Positions 29,223 to 41,014 of a stretch of 64,000 nt of DNA are shown here, piece by piece. This stretch comes from Paraspadella gotoi (lineage: Eukaryota; Chaetognatha): NCBI GenBank assembly GCA_051294375.1, contig CM119268.1, positions 14,997,897 to 15,061,896 on the forward strand, in the 5' to 3' direction. Position 1 is the stretch's first letter; the number at the start of each line of letters is the position of its first letter. The notes below the pieces were generated by a model. That model ran no database searches. It worked only from the letters and a program-made list of their open reading frames with translations, and had not been told where the DNA came from. Both the position numbers and the translations under genes were made by a program.

Positions 29223-32200
29223 CTAGCGCAGCTCTCTGAAAGAATAAAAAATCCTCATATCTCTTTATGTTTTTTACACAGGACAAAGTATAATCTCATT
29301 GTAATACCTAATTCGAAGGATTCTTTCGAAGACGGACCTTTCCTTAGCCGCCTCTTCTGCCGTCACATCGAACAATCGCTCCCGATGCAACAACAAAAAC
29401 AGAAGAATGTTTTTTTGCTCCAAGCAACGACTTGGCTCACCGCTAATCAAGATTGGTCCCATGATGGCGCTTAAGTTGTCCAAACTCTGTAATGTAGCAA
29501 TAATGTAATAATAAATTATTAGAAAAATAAAAATTGAAAAAAAAAAAACTGCAAAGAGCCTATGTGGCTTATTAAGGAAAGTATTAGTTTGCAGAGTTCT
29601 TACCATTAAATTAACGTTTTGTTTTGAGGCAATTCTAACTAAATGCAACGACAGCATCTTGAGCGTCGCATGATTGACGAGCGGAAGGCGTCGCAGTAAA
29701 TTCTTGACGTCGCTAAAAGTCTTTTTGTTGTTATTATGACAAGAACTTGCCAGGTTGAACCAATCATCCCGAAGTGAGGACTTTAAAAGAGGCTCGGGTA
29801 ACTGGCAGAGGAACCTGCAGAATAGGAGGAAATAGTAAGAACCAATTAATGAAAAATCTTAAAAGTATAGTGATCTCGCCAGACGTTACTAACAAAGAAA
29901 ATTAATGAAAAAATCCAAATTATTAGTGTAATAGTAATTGATTGATTGATGTAATAGTAATTGATTGATTGATAGAATAGTAATTGATTGATTGATGTAA
30001 TAGTAATTAATAGTAATTGATTGATTGATGTAATAATAATTGATTTATTGATATAATAGTAATTGATTATTGATGTGATTGTTGCGATGATAACCAAATG
30101 ATTGATTCGATGACAGTCATTCATTGATGCGATGATAATCATTCATTGATGTGATGATAGTCCTTCATTGATCCGATGATAGTCATTCATTTATGCGATG
30201 ATAGTCATTTATTGATGCGATGATAGTCATTCATTGACGCGATGAGTCATTCATTGTAAATAAAAACAAACAAATGCGTGTATGAGTGAAAAAGAGAGAG
30301 AACCCCAGAACTTAATATTAACCCTAATCTTATACAAAAACCTAATTCCTAACCCTACTAATCTCTAAGTAGTACATTAAGATACTTTTTGACTGTATCC
30401 GCTACGTCGAAAATATTGTTCTCGTTGTTGTCATCTCCTAAATTAGTTGAGGATGGAGGTCGAAGTGTGACTGAGCTGGCATCATCGTGGAACTGGGCCA
30501 AAAGGCGAGTGACGCGCTCACCGTCTCCAGAATGTCTGAATATTCCTTTTGACTCAATTCCGTGGCTCAGAATGTGATCAAGGCAAGTTTCAAGTAAAAC
30601 GGGAACGTTGCGCTGATCAAAAAAAAAAAGAAAAGAAAAAAAAAATTTATAAAATATTTTTATGAAATTAAAAGCATTGAAGCTTTTTTATCTTAAGAAG
30701 CTAAATTAAATTTTTGTAACGCAATATTAAGAATTACTTGGTTATTATATTAATCATCACAGAATTTGCGTTATTTCAAATACCATGTCAAAGTTGTGAA
30801 AATTTCAATACTACCAAAAGCTTTTAGTTTTACCTGGCTGAGCATTTGGTCTTCGATTTTGTTTCCCGCTTTTCTGGACCGAAGGATTAGACGCAACCAA
30901 TCTTCCGTTAAATTCTTATTTTCCGCTTGGAGACAGATGCATCCGCCGTCGGGTAGTTTGAAAAGAATCTGAAATCCCTCCAGATAGACTACTGAAATGA
31001 ATAAGGTTCAAAATGTTTAAATTAAAACTTACGATGACGCGACCAGCCCACTTTTTAGTACTTTAGTACAACTACTCTATAAGTCACTTTTCGGTCGGTC
31101 TGTCGGTCGGTCTGTCCCACTTACGTTAAAAATGTTCATAACTTGCATATAATTGGTTGTTCGATCTCATTTGTCATATCATATCACATCATGTCATTTC
31201 ATGTCGCGGCGCAACACATTTGAATTACCGTTCTTATTACTTTATTTATACTTTAGACTGTTGACCTGGAATTCCTATGCTTTTATGGTCGTCAGGATCA
31301 AATCCGAGACACTCCTTCGCATCTTTTCTCAGATCAATTTCGGTAAAACTTTTCGTTTCCTCCTCAAAAACCCAGAGGAAATTATCCTATAAAAATCATT
31401 ACTAGAATATTTATGATGATTTAATTTTTAATCTCATTTTTATCCTCAAGAATTTTATGCAGATAAAAAAATATTTAATGTAAATACCTTGAGTACAACC
31501 CAAGCCAGTTTTAATGCATCATTCATTTTAAAATTGAGTTTTCCAAATCTCTGAAATCCATCATCAGCAACCGATAGTAAGGCAGTTGGAAGAATATTTA
31601 GAGCGAGAGACCGCATCCATTTAACCTGATAATTAAGAAACTAGAACTTACAAATTTCCGGCCTGATTCACAAAGTAGGTAATAATCAAACTAATAATAA
31701 AACTAATCAACCTTTTTCTCTGAAGTCTCTGTTGCATAATTTTGCATTTGTCCCAGAGTACTTATCAAAAATCCATGCAAATCATCCCTTGTTTATTGTA
31801 AATAAAACTTAGTGAATTTTCACTATATTCATTTTAATTAGAAATAATAATAATTGTTAAAAAATAATTTTAGAAACTTTTCTATCTGGATGAAACCGAT
31901 TTTTTGTACAATATTTTTTAGTAAGACTTACCGATCCCCAAAGACATCCTTATCGATGATTTCAGAAATAAAAGATGCGTCTTTCAAAGACATGGAATAT
32001 AATGCTTCCAGAGAATCTGGGTTTTCAAAACACTTGAAAGAACCATTGTGGCAAACACAAAATTGTTTTGAGTTGACTTTAGGTTTCTGCTTGGTTTTTT
32101 TAAACAATTTAGTTTTGCGATTGGGAGTTATGATGAGTGGGAGATAAGTCAAAATTTCTCTCATTGTTGGCTCTGTTAAATCAGAAAAAAATAAAATGAT

Positions 32201-33878
32201 TTAACAGAATATGAAATATTTAATAAATATTAAATTCATATCACCGGCGTCAGTAGAAAAGATTCCGCGAAGTTTAGGTTGATTGCTGTGCAGCTCAATT
32301 AAGGCTGCTTGGTAATTTTGGCCAAAACTTATTAAAAAGAAAATAAATAAAGAAAATAATAATAAATTAAAATTTCACCCTAATCAGCATTCTACAGAAT
32401 TACCTTAAAGCGAGTGTACTCAACGAACTGTGGGCACTTAGACGGCTGTTTCCTATAATGTTTGCGCCTGAAACAATCAACTGCAACGTCTTCATAAGAT
32501 CAGATGTCTAAAAAATTTTTTAACACTAAATCATATATACCATACATAGTTAAAATATTTTCTAAAAACATCTTTCTAAAAACCTGCATATTAGCAGCGA
32601 GAGCAGTATCGAGGTTATCTTGAGCGCTCAGAAGACGTCGTACATCGCAAAACGACTTTAGTTTGTACTTTGCAATGACAAAGTTTTTTCTCATAAACTG
32701 AGAAGAATCGCGCGCCATGATGGTTCTTCCCAATAAATCCGCTACTTTTTCGTTACCTAAAAATTTTAGGACACATAAATAACTTTGCCGTATATGTAAA
32801 TGTGAAATAGTGTGAATCTTAAATTTGTAATAAAAAATCAAACGCAAGTTTAATTGCATGTGATGTGATCACCCATGGTGGAGATTATTCCGAGGTCTTC
32901 AGCGCGCCAATCTTCTATTTCCGTCTTAAGCGACATGAATCTCAAATTCAAGAATCCCACTTCTCGATGAGCGACGCAACAATTCCTGCAGACGACGATT
33001 CCCCAGTTGAGGACGACCCACTCTGGGTCGAGCTGCCCACAGTCTGCGCAGGCGCGGTTGGAGGGATTGCTTCGTACTCTGAACCAAACGCTGTAAAATT
33101 CCCGACAAGATTAAAAAAAAAAAAAACAATATATGGGGTAATGTGGCGCATTTGTTTGACTGTGATTTGGATACTAAATGGTTATCAACAGTTTTTTCTT
33201 ATGTTGGTTCTTTCCTCACTCTTTCCTCACTCTTTCCTCACCAGTTGAATAATTTTTGGAATATTCTGAAATCGCCGCATAGACTTTTAACTCCAACCCC
33301 CCAAAAAATTGTCAGCAACCATCTTGATCACCTTCTAGGTTGCAACCTTCTTCCTTCAGCGATGGCTTCTTCCATCCTGCATTGCCACTCGGCTAAACTG
33401 GCAGCGGAATCAAAGGAGAAGCACAATTCTATCGAGGACCCGAAACGAAGCACCAGTTCATGAACATCGTCAAAAACCCCAGATGTCTGCGATTAAGAAT
33501 GAGGGAAATGTTATTGTAATCAAACTTTATGTTATTTCCTTTCTTTTCGTTGTGTATATATATTATATAAATTAATTAGAGAAAACAAAGTTTGTTTGTT
33601 TGATAACAACGATTTTTATTTACATTAGGACATGTTTCGGCTCTTGCTTTAAGTTAAATTTGTTAGTTTAATCCTTAAATTTGTTATTTTAATCCTTAAA
33701 TTTGTTATTATTTATTTCATTTATTTTTGTTATACATTACAAAATATAATTATTTTCTCTCCCTTTGTCTCTCTCAATATTTCACCATTCATATTTCAAC
33801 CACTTTCCTCTTCTTCTCTCCCCTTACCTGTCCTTAATCTGACCACTGTCCTTTTCTCACTCTGTGTTGGAAGCTTTA

Positions 33879-33932
<54 letters not shown>

Positions 33933-36900
33933 ACTCAATGTTAAAGAGAAAAATTTGTTATTGAAACAAACGCTGATGAAGAGCCGAAACATGTCCTAAT
34001 GAGTAATGTAAATAAAAATCGTTGTTATCAAACAAACAAACTTTGTTTTCTCTAACTGTAATCAAACTTTTACATTCGCTAAATTGCTTAATATCAAATC
34101 GTAATTAATACTTACTTCAACGTAAGCTAGTCCCATCTGAATCATTATCATCGGGACATCGTCATTGAAATGTTTCTCCTCCTCATAAATGCAAAGCCAG
34201 TGGTCTTTGATAGCAACAAATTGTGGACCGAGAAACATGAATTCATTTTGAATCGGCTGTATCGACTTTAGCACGATGGAACCTAAAATTATTTAAATCT
34301 AAACAGTTTAATTCTAAATATCGAAGTTTATCATGTCACAAAAATTTAAATTAAAACTGCAACAATAAAAGCGTGATGAGATATTTTGATTTAATTATTA
34401 CTTCATTTGTGCACTACCTTTTTTGATAGGGTCGTAAAGTTCACCTCCATCTTTTTCCCACTCTTCAACACAACTGTCTAACAGTATTACCTATTTCAAT
34501 AAAGAAATTTCAATTTAATTTTAAACACTCATGACAAGCTTAGTTTTATACTTCAATAAAATAAAAAAGAATAATTAATAAATGAATTTCTAGCATCTTA
34601 TCAATCAAAGCGCAAAGGCGACTGAATTAATAAATTATTTTACCTCATTAATCAACTTGATCCATAGAGTCATCTCATCCTGAGATTCAGCTGTGAAGGA
34701 GAATTTTCCTTTTTTGGTTCTAACCACGAAGATGTTCTGTGAGATGGTGTTTCTGGCTGAAGACTCTGCTGGTGACACCAAAGTCATACCACGGATGATC
34801 AGTCTGTAATTGCAGGAATATAACTTGTGCCCAATAAAAGACGTTAATTTTTTTTGGATTTTGTAAACTCGCCTTGAAAGTAAACTTTTGTTATCGTAGT
34901 AGCATGTCAATTCCCCTCGAATGAAGCCTTCTCTGGTATTTCGTTTCGTCAGTCGAAACCATCGCTTCATATATGATTTGGCCCCTGGGAGAAATGCCAA
35001 TAAAAATATATGTATTGAATACCAGTAATGATCCATATCTAGGTATTATCTGTGAAGAGAGAGTATTATCAGTACAATCAGAAGCCTGGAATCAAAACTC
35101 ACCCTTGTCAACTTTGACCTCTAGACTCAAGAGACCTTCGTTGAGCAGGACCGGTTCGAGCATTTCCGGCGTATCGATTTCCGAGAAGACCTCCGAGTCG
35201 GGCCTTTGGCTGGAGAATAGGAACTCCGCGGTGTTAACAATATACAAAAATACTGTTGTAACATTATACATAATAAAATTCTTCTCTTTTCTCAAGCAGT
35301 GAACATTAAGACGTAGTAAAATTCCTAAGTTTAACTTTAATTAAAAATCTAAAAGTGAGGAACGAACAACATTATACTTATGAACATTTATGCATAAAAA
35401 AAATTTATAATAAATTTTACAATTTACGCAGTAGGCCATATTTATACTAGTACTAAACCAATAAATGTTAAAATTTCAAAACAGTTTTTTCTAAGATTTG
35501 TTAGCAGATTTGGATTTGTCATAAAAAGTTGATAAAAAGAAATATAACTCTTTTTGAAAAATTCCTTCATTAAGTGGGTCAAAAATTAGAAAAAGCTATA
35601 TTTTAACTTAAAATTTAAGCTGAAAATTAATTTTTTATATATTAAATATAGTTTTTTTAATTTTTAACCCACTTAATGAAATAATTTTATATATATATTT
35701 TTTATATTTATATTTTCTTTTATCAACTTTTGACGAGGAATTAATCTGCAATCAAAATTAAGAAAAGCCTATTTTGAAATTTTCGATTTTATAAGGATAG
35801 TACTATGGCAACGGGAGGAGAGCCTGTGATCACCGGGGCGGGGGTATCTCACCAACTGGCGTAGGGGCTGCGGACCCTCAGTGACCGCCTCCTGTCACAT
35901 GGCATGTTTATACCAGCACCGTCACATTTAAGCCAGAACCGGGATACCCAGGGATTGAACCCGGGACGCACGGATGGAATGAGATGATTTAGCCTGCTCA
36001 GCCATTGAGACGAGGCTGAGGACGGAGAGCAGTGAGGCAGCTTTAAGTCTTGCTGCCACAGGATCCCCCCACCAGACTTCTCCACAGGGGCCTCAATCCT
36101 GAGGAGATGTCTGAGAGAAGGTTTTGATCTCATTGCCATAGTGAGAGCGAGCGGGCGAGCGAGCGAGGAGTCTGGAGCGTTACCAGAGAAGTAGGGCATA
36201 GGCGTGATATGCATACCCTAAGCGACGTAAGCATGGGCGCACGGTGCGCAGCGGTTGCGTGTTCGAGAGTAGGGCTCACCACTTATGGCAACGGGAGGAG
36301 AGCCTGTGATACCCGGGGCGCGGGGTATCTCACCAACTGGCGTAGGGGCTGCAGACCCTCAGTGACCGCCTCCTGTCACTGGCATGTTTATACCGGCACC
36401 GTCACATTTAAGCCAGAACCGGGATACCCAGGGATTGAACCCGGGACGCACGGATGGAATGAGATGATTTAGCCTGCTCAGCCATTGAAACGAGGCTGAG
36501 GACGGACAGCAGTGAGGCAGCTTTAAGTCTTGCTGCCACAGTACTATATATAAATATAGCCTACTGCGAAAATTAAAAAACATAAAATTAATTTTTTTTA
36601 CAAATTAATGTTCACTGATGGTATGTTGTTCATAATTGACTTATAGAATTTTCGTATGTAACTTTCACTACGCCTTAGTGAACATACATAAAGCAGATTT
36701 GTATGTACTATTTCTTCCCCTATCTATTCGTACATGTCTTTTTTAAATTATTTGCAATATGAACAATTCAATTATTGTCGCAGAGCCGGAACCCACACCT
36801 TAATAAATACGTATATATACGTATATAATATATACGTATACGTATATACCTTGAGTCAGAACTTATTCCAGAATCTGGGCGACCTAAGGAAAAATTAAAA

Positions 36901-37916
36901 ATTTCAACTGAAAATTAAAATTTCAATTTGTTTTCCTACGCCTATGGCTTTTTGTTTTAGGTGTTCAAAACGCTTCTTTTGACTATTTTATAATTTATCA
37001 AGTGTGAAAGTAATTTAAGAAACCTAGCCTTATTTATTTTTTCTCTCTTTCTCCCACTCACTCTCAGCGTGTCTTTTTTTGTCGTAAGCTTTGTCTGCCG
37101 CTTCGTACAGCTCATTTAAGGTCCTCTGTTTTTTTGGAGGTAAAGGCTTTTTCGTTGATGATGACTCTGATCCCTTTGGTACATTGTACACCTCAGCTTG
37201 TTCAATCTCAGAAGAAACGCTTGTTTCTTCTGAGATTGAATTCAAAGGTAGGTTGCTGGGCGAAGTCTGATAGTAGGGTTCGTTGAAGGAGATACCTAGA
37301 GCAACAAGAATGGGGAAGATCTCTTAAGAACATGGAAAGAAAATATAAAAACAAATCATGTAAAAACATATCTTATCGCTATCTATCGCAAGCCTATCAG
37401 TTAGGCCCGTTTAGAGAACCTCGAGATAAAGTTTCTTACACAGGGAAATATCGTTACCATAAAAGGTGTCAAAAACTGAAACGGTTTTGCTTTTGACTTA
37501 TTTAAAAAATATAGCTTATACCAGAGTCGACCGAGTTGGACCGCCCAGGTATCCTGCGGGCGCCGCCACTGGATTTCACGCCTGGTTCGTCGAGGCTCCG
37601 GCACCTTTGAGGACCAACCGAAAAGCCACAGGCGCCCTCTGTCAAAGGTAAAGAATAAGGGAAAACGTACGGTAGGTTAGGACAGATGTGGGGGTTGAAT
37701 ATTTCATATATATCTAGATTCTAGAATCTAGATACGAAATTGAAAAGAAAATTTTGGTTTAAAAGCAATCAACTTTAAAATATAATAAAGATTCTAACTC
37801 TAGATTAATATTATCTTTTAAACGTGAAATTGAATAGAATCTGTGCATATGCCATGGATTAGCTTATTTTCAATGAGGGTAGAATGTTTCAAAAAGTATT
37901 TACCTTGCGATGCCAT
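29223..37916 (-). CDS. ARAP: ARAP-like Arf-GAP/Rho-GAP protein with PH domains
   Basis: Dual GTPase-activating protein linking Arf and Rho signalling at membranes. The start is ATG at 37916 in a 13-base first coding exon (37904-37916), joined in phase to about 37522-37638, then about 37063-37293, a microexon at about 36849-36885, and about 35104-35220. PH1 is at about 34640-34985 (KRWFRLTKRN to TLWIKLINE). PH2 is at about 34435-34495, 34118-34284 and 33350-33487, ending SAASLAEWQCRMEEAI. ArfGAP covers about 32877-33088: CADC, 16 residues, CRNC, then HREVG carrying the expected catalytic Arg, continuing at about 32580-32757 (GNEKVADLLG). Further PH segments lie at about 31940-32165, 31507-31626 and 30837-30990. 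RhoGAP runs from VPVLLETCLDHILSHGIESK, with GIFRHSG holding the Arg finger, to LSAIMGPILI at about 29436. The last exon appears to stop at 29223-29225, soon after RhoGAP, so the RA and final PH domains of vertebrate ARAPs are not seen. Ankyrin and SAM were not found. Confidence 0.82.
29926..30256. repeat. Intronic minisatellites (TGATTGATGTAATAGTAAT and TCATTCATTGATGCGATGAT units)
   Basis: Two adjacent degenerate tandem arrays in an ARAP-like intron. The first, about 29926-30075, has units of roughly 19-27 bases with TTGATTGATTGAT cores. The second, about 30080-30256, has units of about 26 bases (GATGATAGTCATTCATTGAT). They share the TTGATG core, so one may derive from the other. A short CCTAA-like patch follows at about 30315-30365. 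Confidence 0.8.
31045..31260. repeat. Dispersed repeat with (CGGTCGGTCTGT) core, copy 1
   Basis: Shares AAGTCACTTTTCGGTCGGTC, a variable run of CGGT/CTGT quartets, GTCCCACTTACGTTAAAAA and CATAACTTGC with the copy at 52.82 kb. Similarity extends more weakly to the GCGGC-AACAC segment at 31205. It lies in an ARAP-like intron. Confidence 0.75.
33576..34055. mobile_element. 480-base TIR element in an ARAP-like intron
   Basis: Perfect-to-near-perfect terminal inverted repeats of about 65 bases: TTAGAGAAAACAAAGTTTG at the left and CAAACTTTGTTTTCTCTAA at the right. The inner ends read GACATGTTTCGGCTC on the left and GAGCCGAAACATGTC on the right. The interior has a (CT)n tract (about 33884-33931) and no ORF. 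A 13-base direct repeat, GTAATCAAACTTT, occurs outside the element at 33516-33528 and 34058-34070. Confidence 0.85.
35799..36547. mobile_element. Composite repeat element: two 260-base copies around a tRNA-like spacer
   Basis: Copy A (about 35805-36060) and copy B (about 36283-36540) are nearly identical direct copies. Each starts ATGGCAACGGGAGGAGAGCC and ends CTTGCTGCCACAG. The spacer (36061-36282) contains GTGCGCAGCGGTTGCGTGTT followed by CGAGAGTAGGG, resembling pol III box B. The whole block is flanked by the 8-base duplication AGTACTAT (35799-35806 and 36540-36547). On the minus strand each copy has TGGCTGAGCAGG (box A-like) followed about 30 bases later by GGGTTCAATCCC (box B-like). It lies in an ARAP-like intron. 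Confidence 0.75.
36810..36848. repeat. ATACGTAT-rich palindromic tract
   Basis: Repeated TATACGTATA palindromes directly downstream (in gene sense) of the 37-base ARAP-like microexon, starting at its donor. Confidence 0.8.
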
Positions 37917-38968
37917 CTTTTTAATTAAATGATATTTTGAAAATATGACCAGAAAACGGTACAGTTGATATCATATATTATTCTTTAAAACAATTTCACA
38001 AGTTCGATGAGTCCGAAACTTGATTTAATCGAAAATAGGACTTCAAATAAAAATGTTCTCTTTAATTGAAATACAAATGTGTCATAAGAAAACTGATCTT
38101 TTTCATTTTTTTGCTGATGAGGCGCTTTTCTTTGTTTATTTGACTTGCTTTACTAATTCGGTTTTTCCCGCAGGATGATGATTAATTTTGAAATTTTAAA
38201 AACAGGTTCTTCTATCGTGAATTATCTCCCAAATTCATTCGTCTACGTTCTCGGTTACCAGATGATTAGGATAAATAGTTTTTCAAGTCTAAACATACTC
38301 ATTAGTCATTACTCAATGCAGATTTTTAAAAAATAATCGTTCCTAAAGTTAACTTTTTTATCAAATTATCCCATGGATAATTTTTACATTGGTTGTATTA
38401 CTTCCATGTCTTCAAATCCACTCCCTCCTCAGCTTGTGCGTAAGGTTTTTCGTTCATCTACTTAATAATAGTTAAATACTACCATATTAATTTCTTGAGC
38501 CTCGGATTATAGTGATGTCGCTGTACTCATCAAAATATTCATTCTCAAGGAGCAAATATTTATCTTCCCCATTTTTAAAGTTATAGGATCTACTTATAGA
38601 GTATATTTCAATTAAGAAAAAAAATAACATTTCAAAACTTACGAACCTTAAAAATGAAAAAAAATATTTTAAAGATAAAGTATCGAAATGAATCGAATTC
38701 TAAAAGAAGAACAGAAAAATATGAAAGAAATCAAATAATGTTTAAATTTAATACTTAATTGAAATATGTTAAACCTTTTAATAAAAGTTTTATATTTGTT
38801 TAAAAATTTAATCTCAATTCTCACCAGAGACAAAAGTTCCTAATCGACAAAAGAGCAACGCTGAAGCGAAAAGAGCTCGCGCCTCTTGATTTTTACCGAA
38901 GGTTCTCAAATCATCAATCGTGCCCTTTCTAAATCGTATTCGACTCCATCAACGCCAAATTTTGCCAC
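37917..38968. other. Intergenic spacer upstream of the ARAP-like gene
   Basis: AT-rich sequence with no supported gene. The ARAP-like promoter should lie at its left edge and the HSP70 pseudogene follows on the right. Confidence 0.5.
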
Positions 38969-39420
38969 AATGAAATCTCCGGCCATCGGAGTGAACTTAG
39001 GGACGACCTACTCCGAGGGCGTCTTCAAACACGGCAACGTCGAAATCATGGCAAAAACAGGACAACGCCGTCCTACGTCGGACTAGGAAAGGCTAGTCGG
39101 CGGCCACGAACCCAGCCAAAAAAGCCATCGACGCCAAACTGCCAGCCACAAGTTCGCCGACGCCACCGTCAAACGCAACGTCAAACTCAGGCTCTTTCAA
39201 GTCGTCAACGACTTAATTAAGGAAGCCCAAACTCCCATCGAAGAGAGATTGAGAATCAACCGGGACAAAATCAACGAAGAGGAGAGGAAGAAGGCGGAGT
39301 GGGTCAGCAAGAATCACTCGGTAGAGAAGAAGTTTGAGGAGAAAGAGAAAAGAGGTAGAGAAGTTTGTGAATTGTGAGGCCGATCTATAGCAAAGCACAC
39401 GGCGGAGGCAGATACGGAGC
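38969..39420 (+). pseudogene. HSP70 processed-type pseudogene, internally deleted and frameshifted
   Basis: The ATG at 38969 starts KSPAIGVNLGTTYS, the HSP70 ATP-binding phosphate loop (IGIDLGTTYS), then GVFKHGNVEIMA. After a frameshift, HKFADATVKRNVKLRLFQVV appears near 39150-39210; this matches HSP70 KFADATVQ...FKVV. The remaining sequence (DKINEEERKKAEWVSKNHSV, then EKKFEEKEK and VCEL, about 39250-39380) resembles the HSP70 C-terminal helical lid (WLD.N..AEKEEFE.K.KELE.VCNP). Nearly all of the ATPase and substrate-binding domains in between are missing, several stops are present and there are no introns. It cannot make a chaperone. Confidence 0.75.
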
Positions 39421-41014
39421 GATCAGAAGTGGCGGTTTTACGGGTGAGAGGATTGATAAATCCAATTTCCTTCCTCAATCCTCATTAAGGTAGCGATAAG
39501 TTATTAAGGTAGCGATAAGTACTGAAATATATACTCATGACACACAGCATCCAACACTACTCTCATTCAGTGACTTCATCAGCAGTAAAAACGCCCACCC
39601 GAAGAGAGAAAAAAACGAAAAGGTAATTCATCATTCGGATTTCGGAATGAACAGAAATAAACTCTGTCGAAAAGAAGTGGGGGAATAAGTCGAGAGGGAG
39701 TAACTCTTTCATCACCGAAGGGAAAGGCGAAGCGAGGCAGTTCAGAAAAAAATGAAGAGATGTTGACGGAAAAGGGCTGGGCAACCTCTTAAAAGTTATA
39801 CCGAGGGGAAAAACTTAAATATATGAAGCTTGAAAGCGAGACACTCAGGCAGGAAACAGCTCCGGCAACAGGGCCAACAGGGTCCATCGGACCATCGGAC
39901 AAAGTATTATCTCCTTTTGCAGATAGCAGTCAGGAGCGTAAATTGGAAAAATACTTATAAACGAGAAATGAAAAAAAAATTAGATCATTTCTTAATAAGT
40001 TAATAAAAGAACAGTGACGAGACAACTAACAACAACAGGTTAAACAGTTAAACAGTGCTATATAGTCTATATTGTAAACTTTCTAAAACTCACATAAAGT
40101 ACCTTTAAAAAATTTTATCCGCTTCTTACGAAAATCAATTAACTCTCTGAAGACGCTAGGGAACAGAGAAAAACTTAGAAAAATTGGAAAGTAGAAAAAA
40201 AAAAAAGTTAAGGGAAATTCTTTGAAAGATCGTCCAGATCAAGTTTAACCGAGTAGGCGTCGTACTTCGCTACTTTCGGGGGAAGGGGACACCGAAAAAA
40301 TCTGAGCTGCGAAAGTCGCTTCATTTTAAGTCAGCCCTATCTCTCTTTCACCGACCAGCGCGTAATCGGTAATGGATTGATAAGCTTGAGGGATTTCCGC
40401 GCCGATTTGTTTTAAAGTATCTTAAAACAAAATCGAGCGCGGGAAGTGGCAAAAAAACGGGGGAAGGAGATGATAGGGGGGGTGAACCGTTGAGAGCAAC
40501 CCTGAAGAGCTAAAAAGGATGAATTGAAACGGAGCAGTACCGGGAGTAAAGAGAGAAAAAAACATTCTATTCCCACTTTTTCTCCGCGGACTATTTTCGT
40601 AAACAAAACCACGAATAGAATGAGAAGCAACTGCGACGAGAGTGGCTTAGCAACTAATAAAACACTCCCGAGCAAAAAATCGTTGGTTGGTCGACCTCGT
40701 TTACTCATTTTATTTTTAAAATTTTCTTTAATTTCAACTTCCAAAAAGTAACATAACATCGGAATGACGCATGAAAATTCACCGAGGCTTTTCCGGTGAT
40801 CACGGTTGGTAACTATGACCTAATGAAAATTAAGGTTTTCATCGTAGAAAAAGGACAAGTGTTAGCCAAATGAGCTTTAGTTTACTGTACACGCAAACGC
40901 TTACATTTTATATACATAAGGACACAACCCTGAAAATCCGACTCGTTTCGAGATGGACATTTTGACAAAAACCTCCTCGTGAAGTAGCTGAAAAAATCAT
41001 CTAACGAATTCGTA
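39421..41014. other. Gene-free spacer
   Basis: No supportable coding region. An 18-base unit, TTAAGGTAGCGATAAGT plus one base, is tandemly duplicated at about 39485-39520. The 3' end holds the promoter and 5' UTR of the LRR gene. Confidence 0.55.

Noticed and set aside
29930-30256. CRISPR-like repeat array
   Set aside because: Units are contiguous and degenerate with no unique spacers; it is a eukaryotic intronic minisatellite.
36228-36284. A tRNA gene within the composite element
   Set aside because: Only box-like motifs are present; no acceptor stem or full cloverleaf can be drawn.
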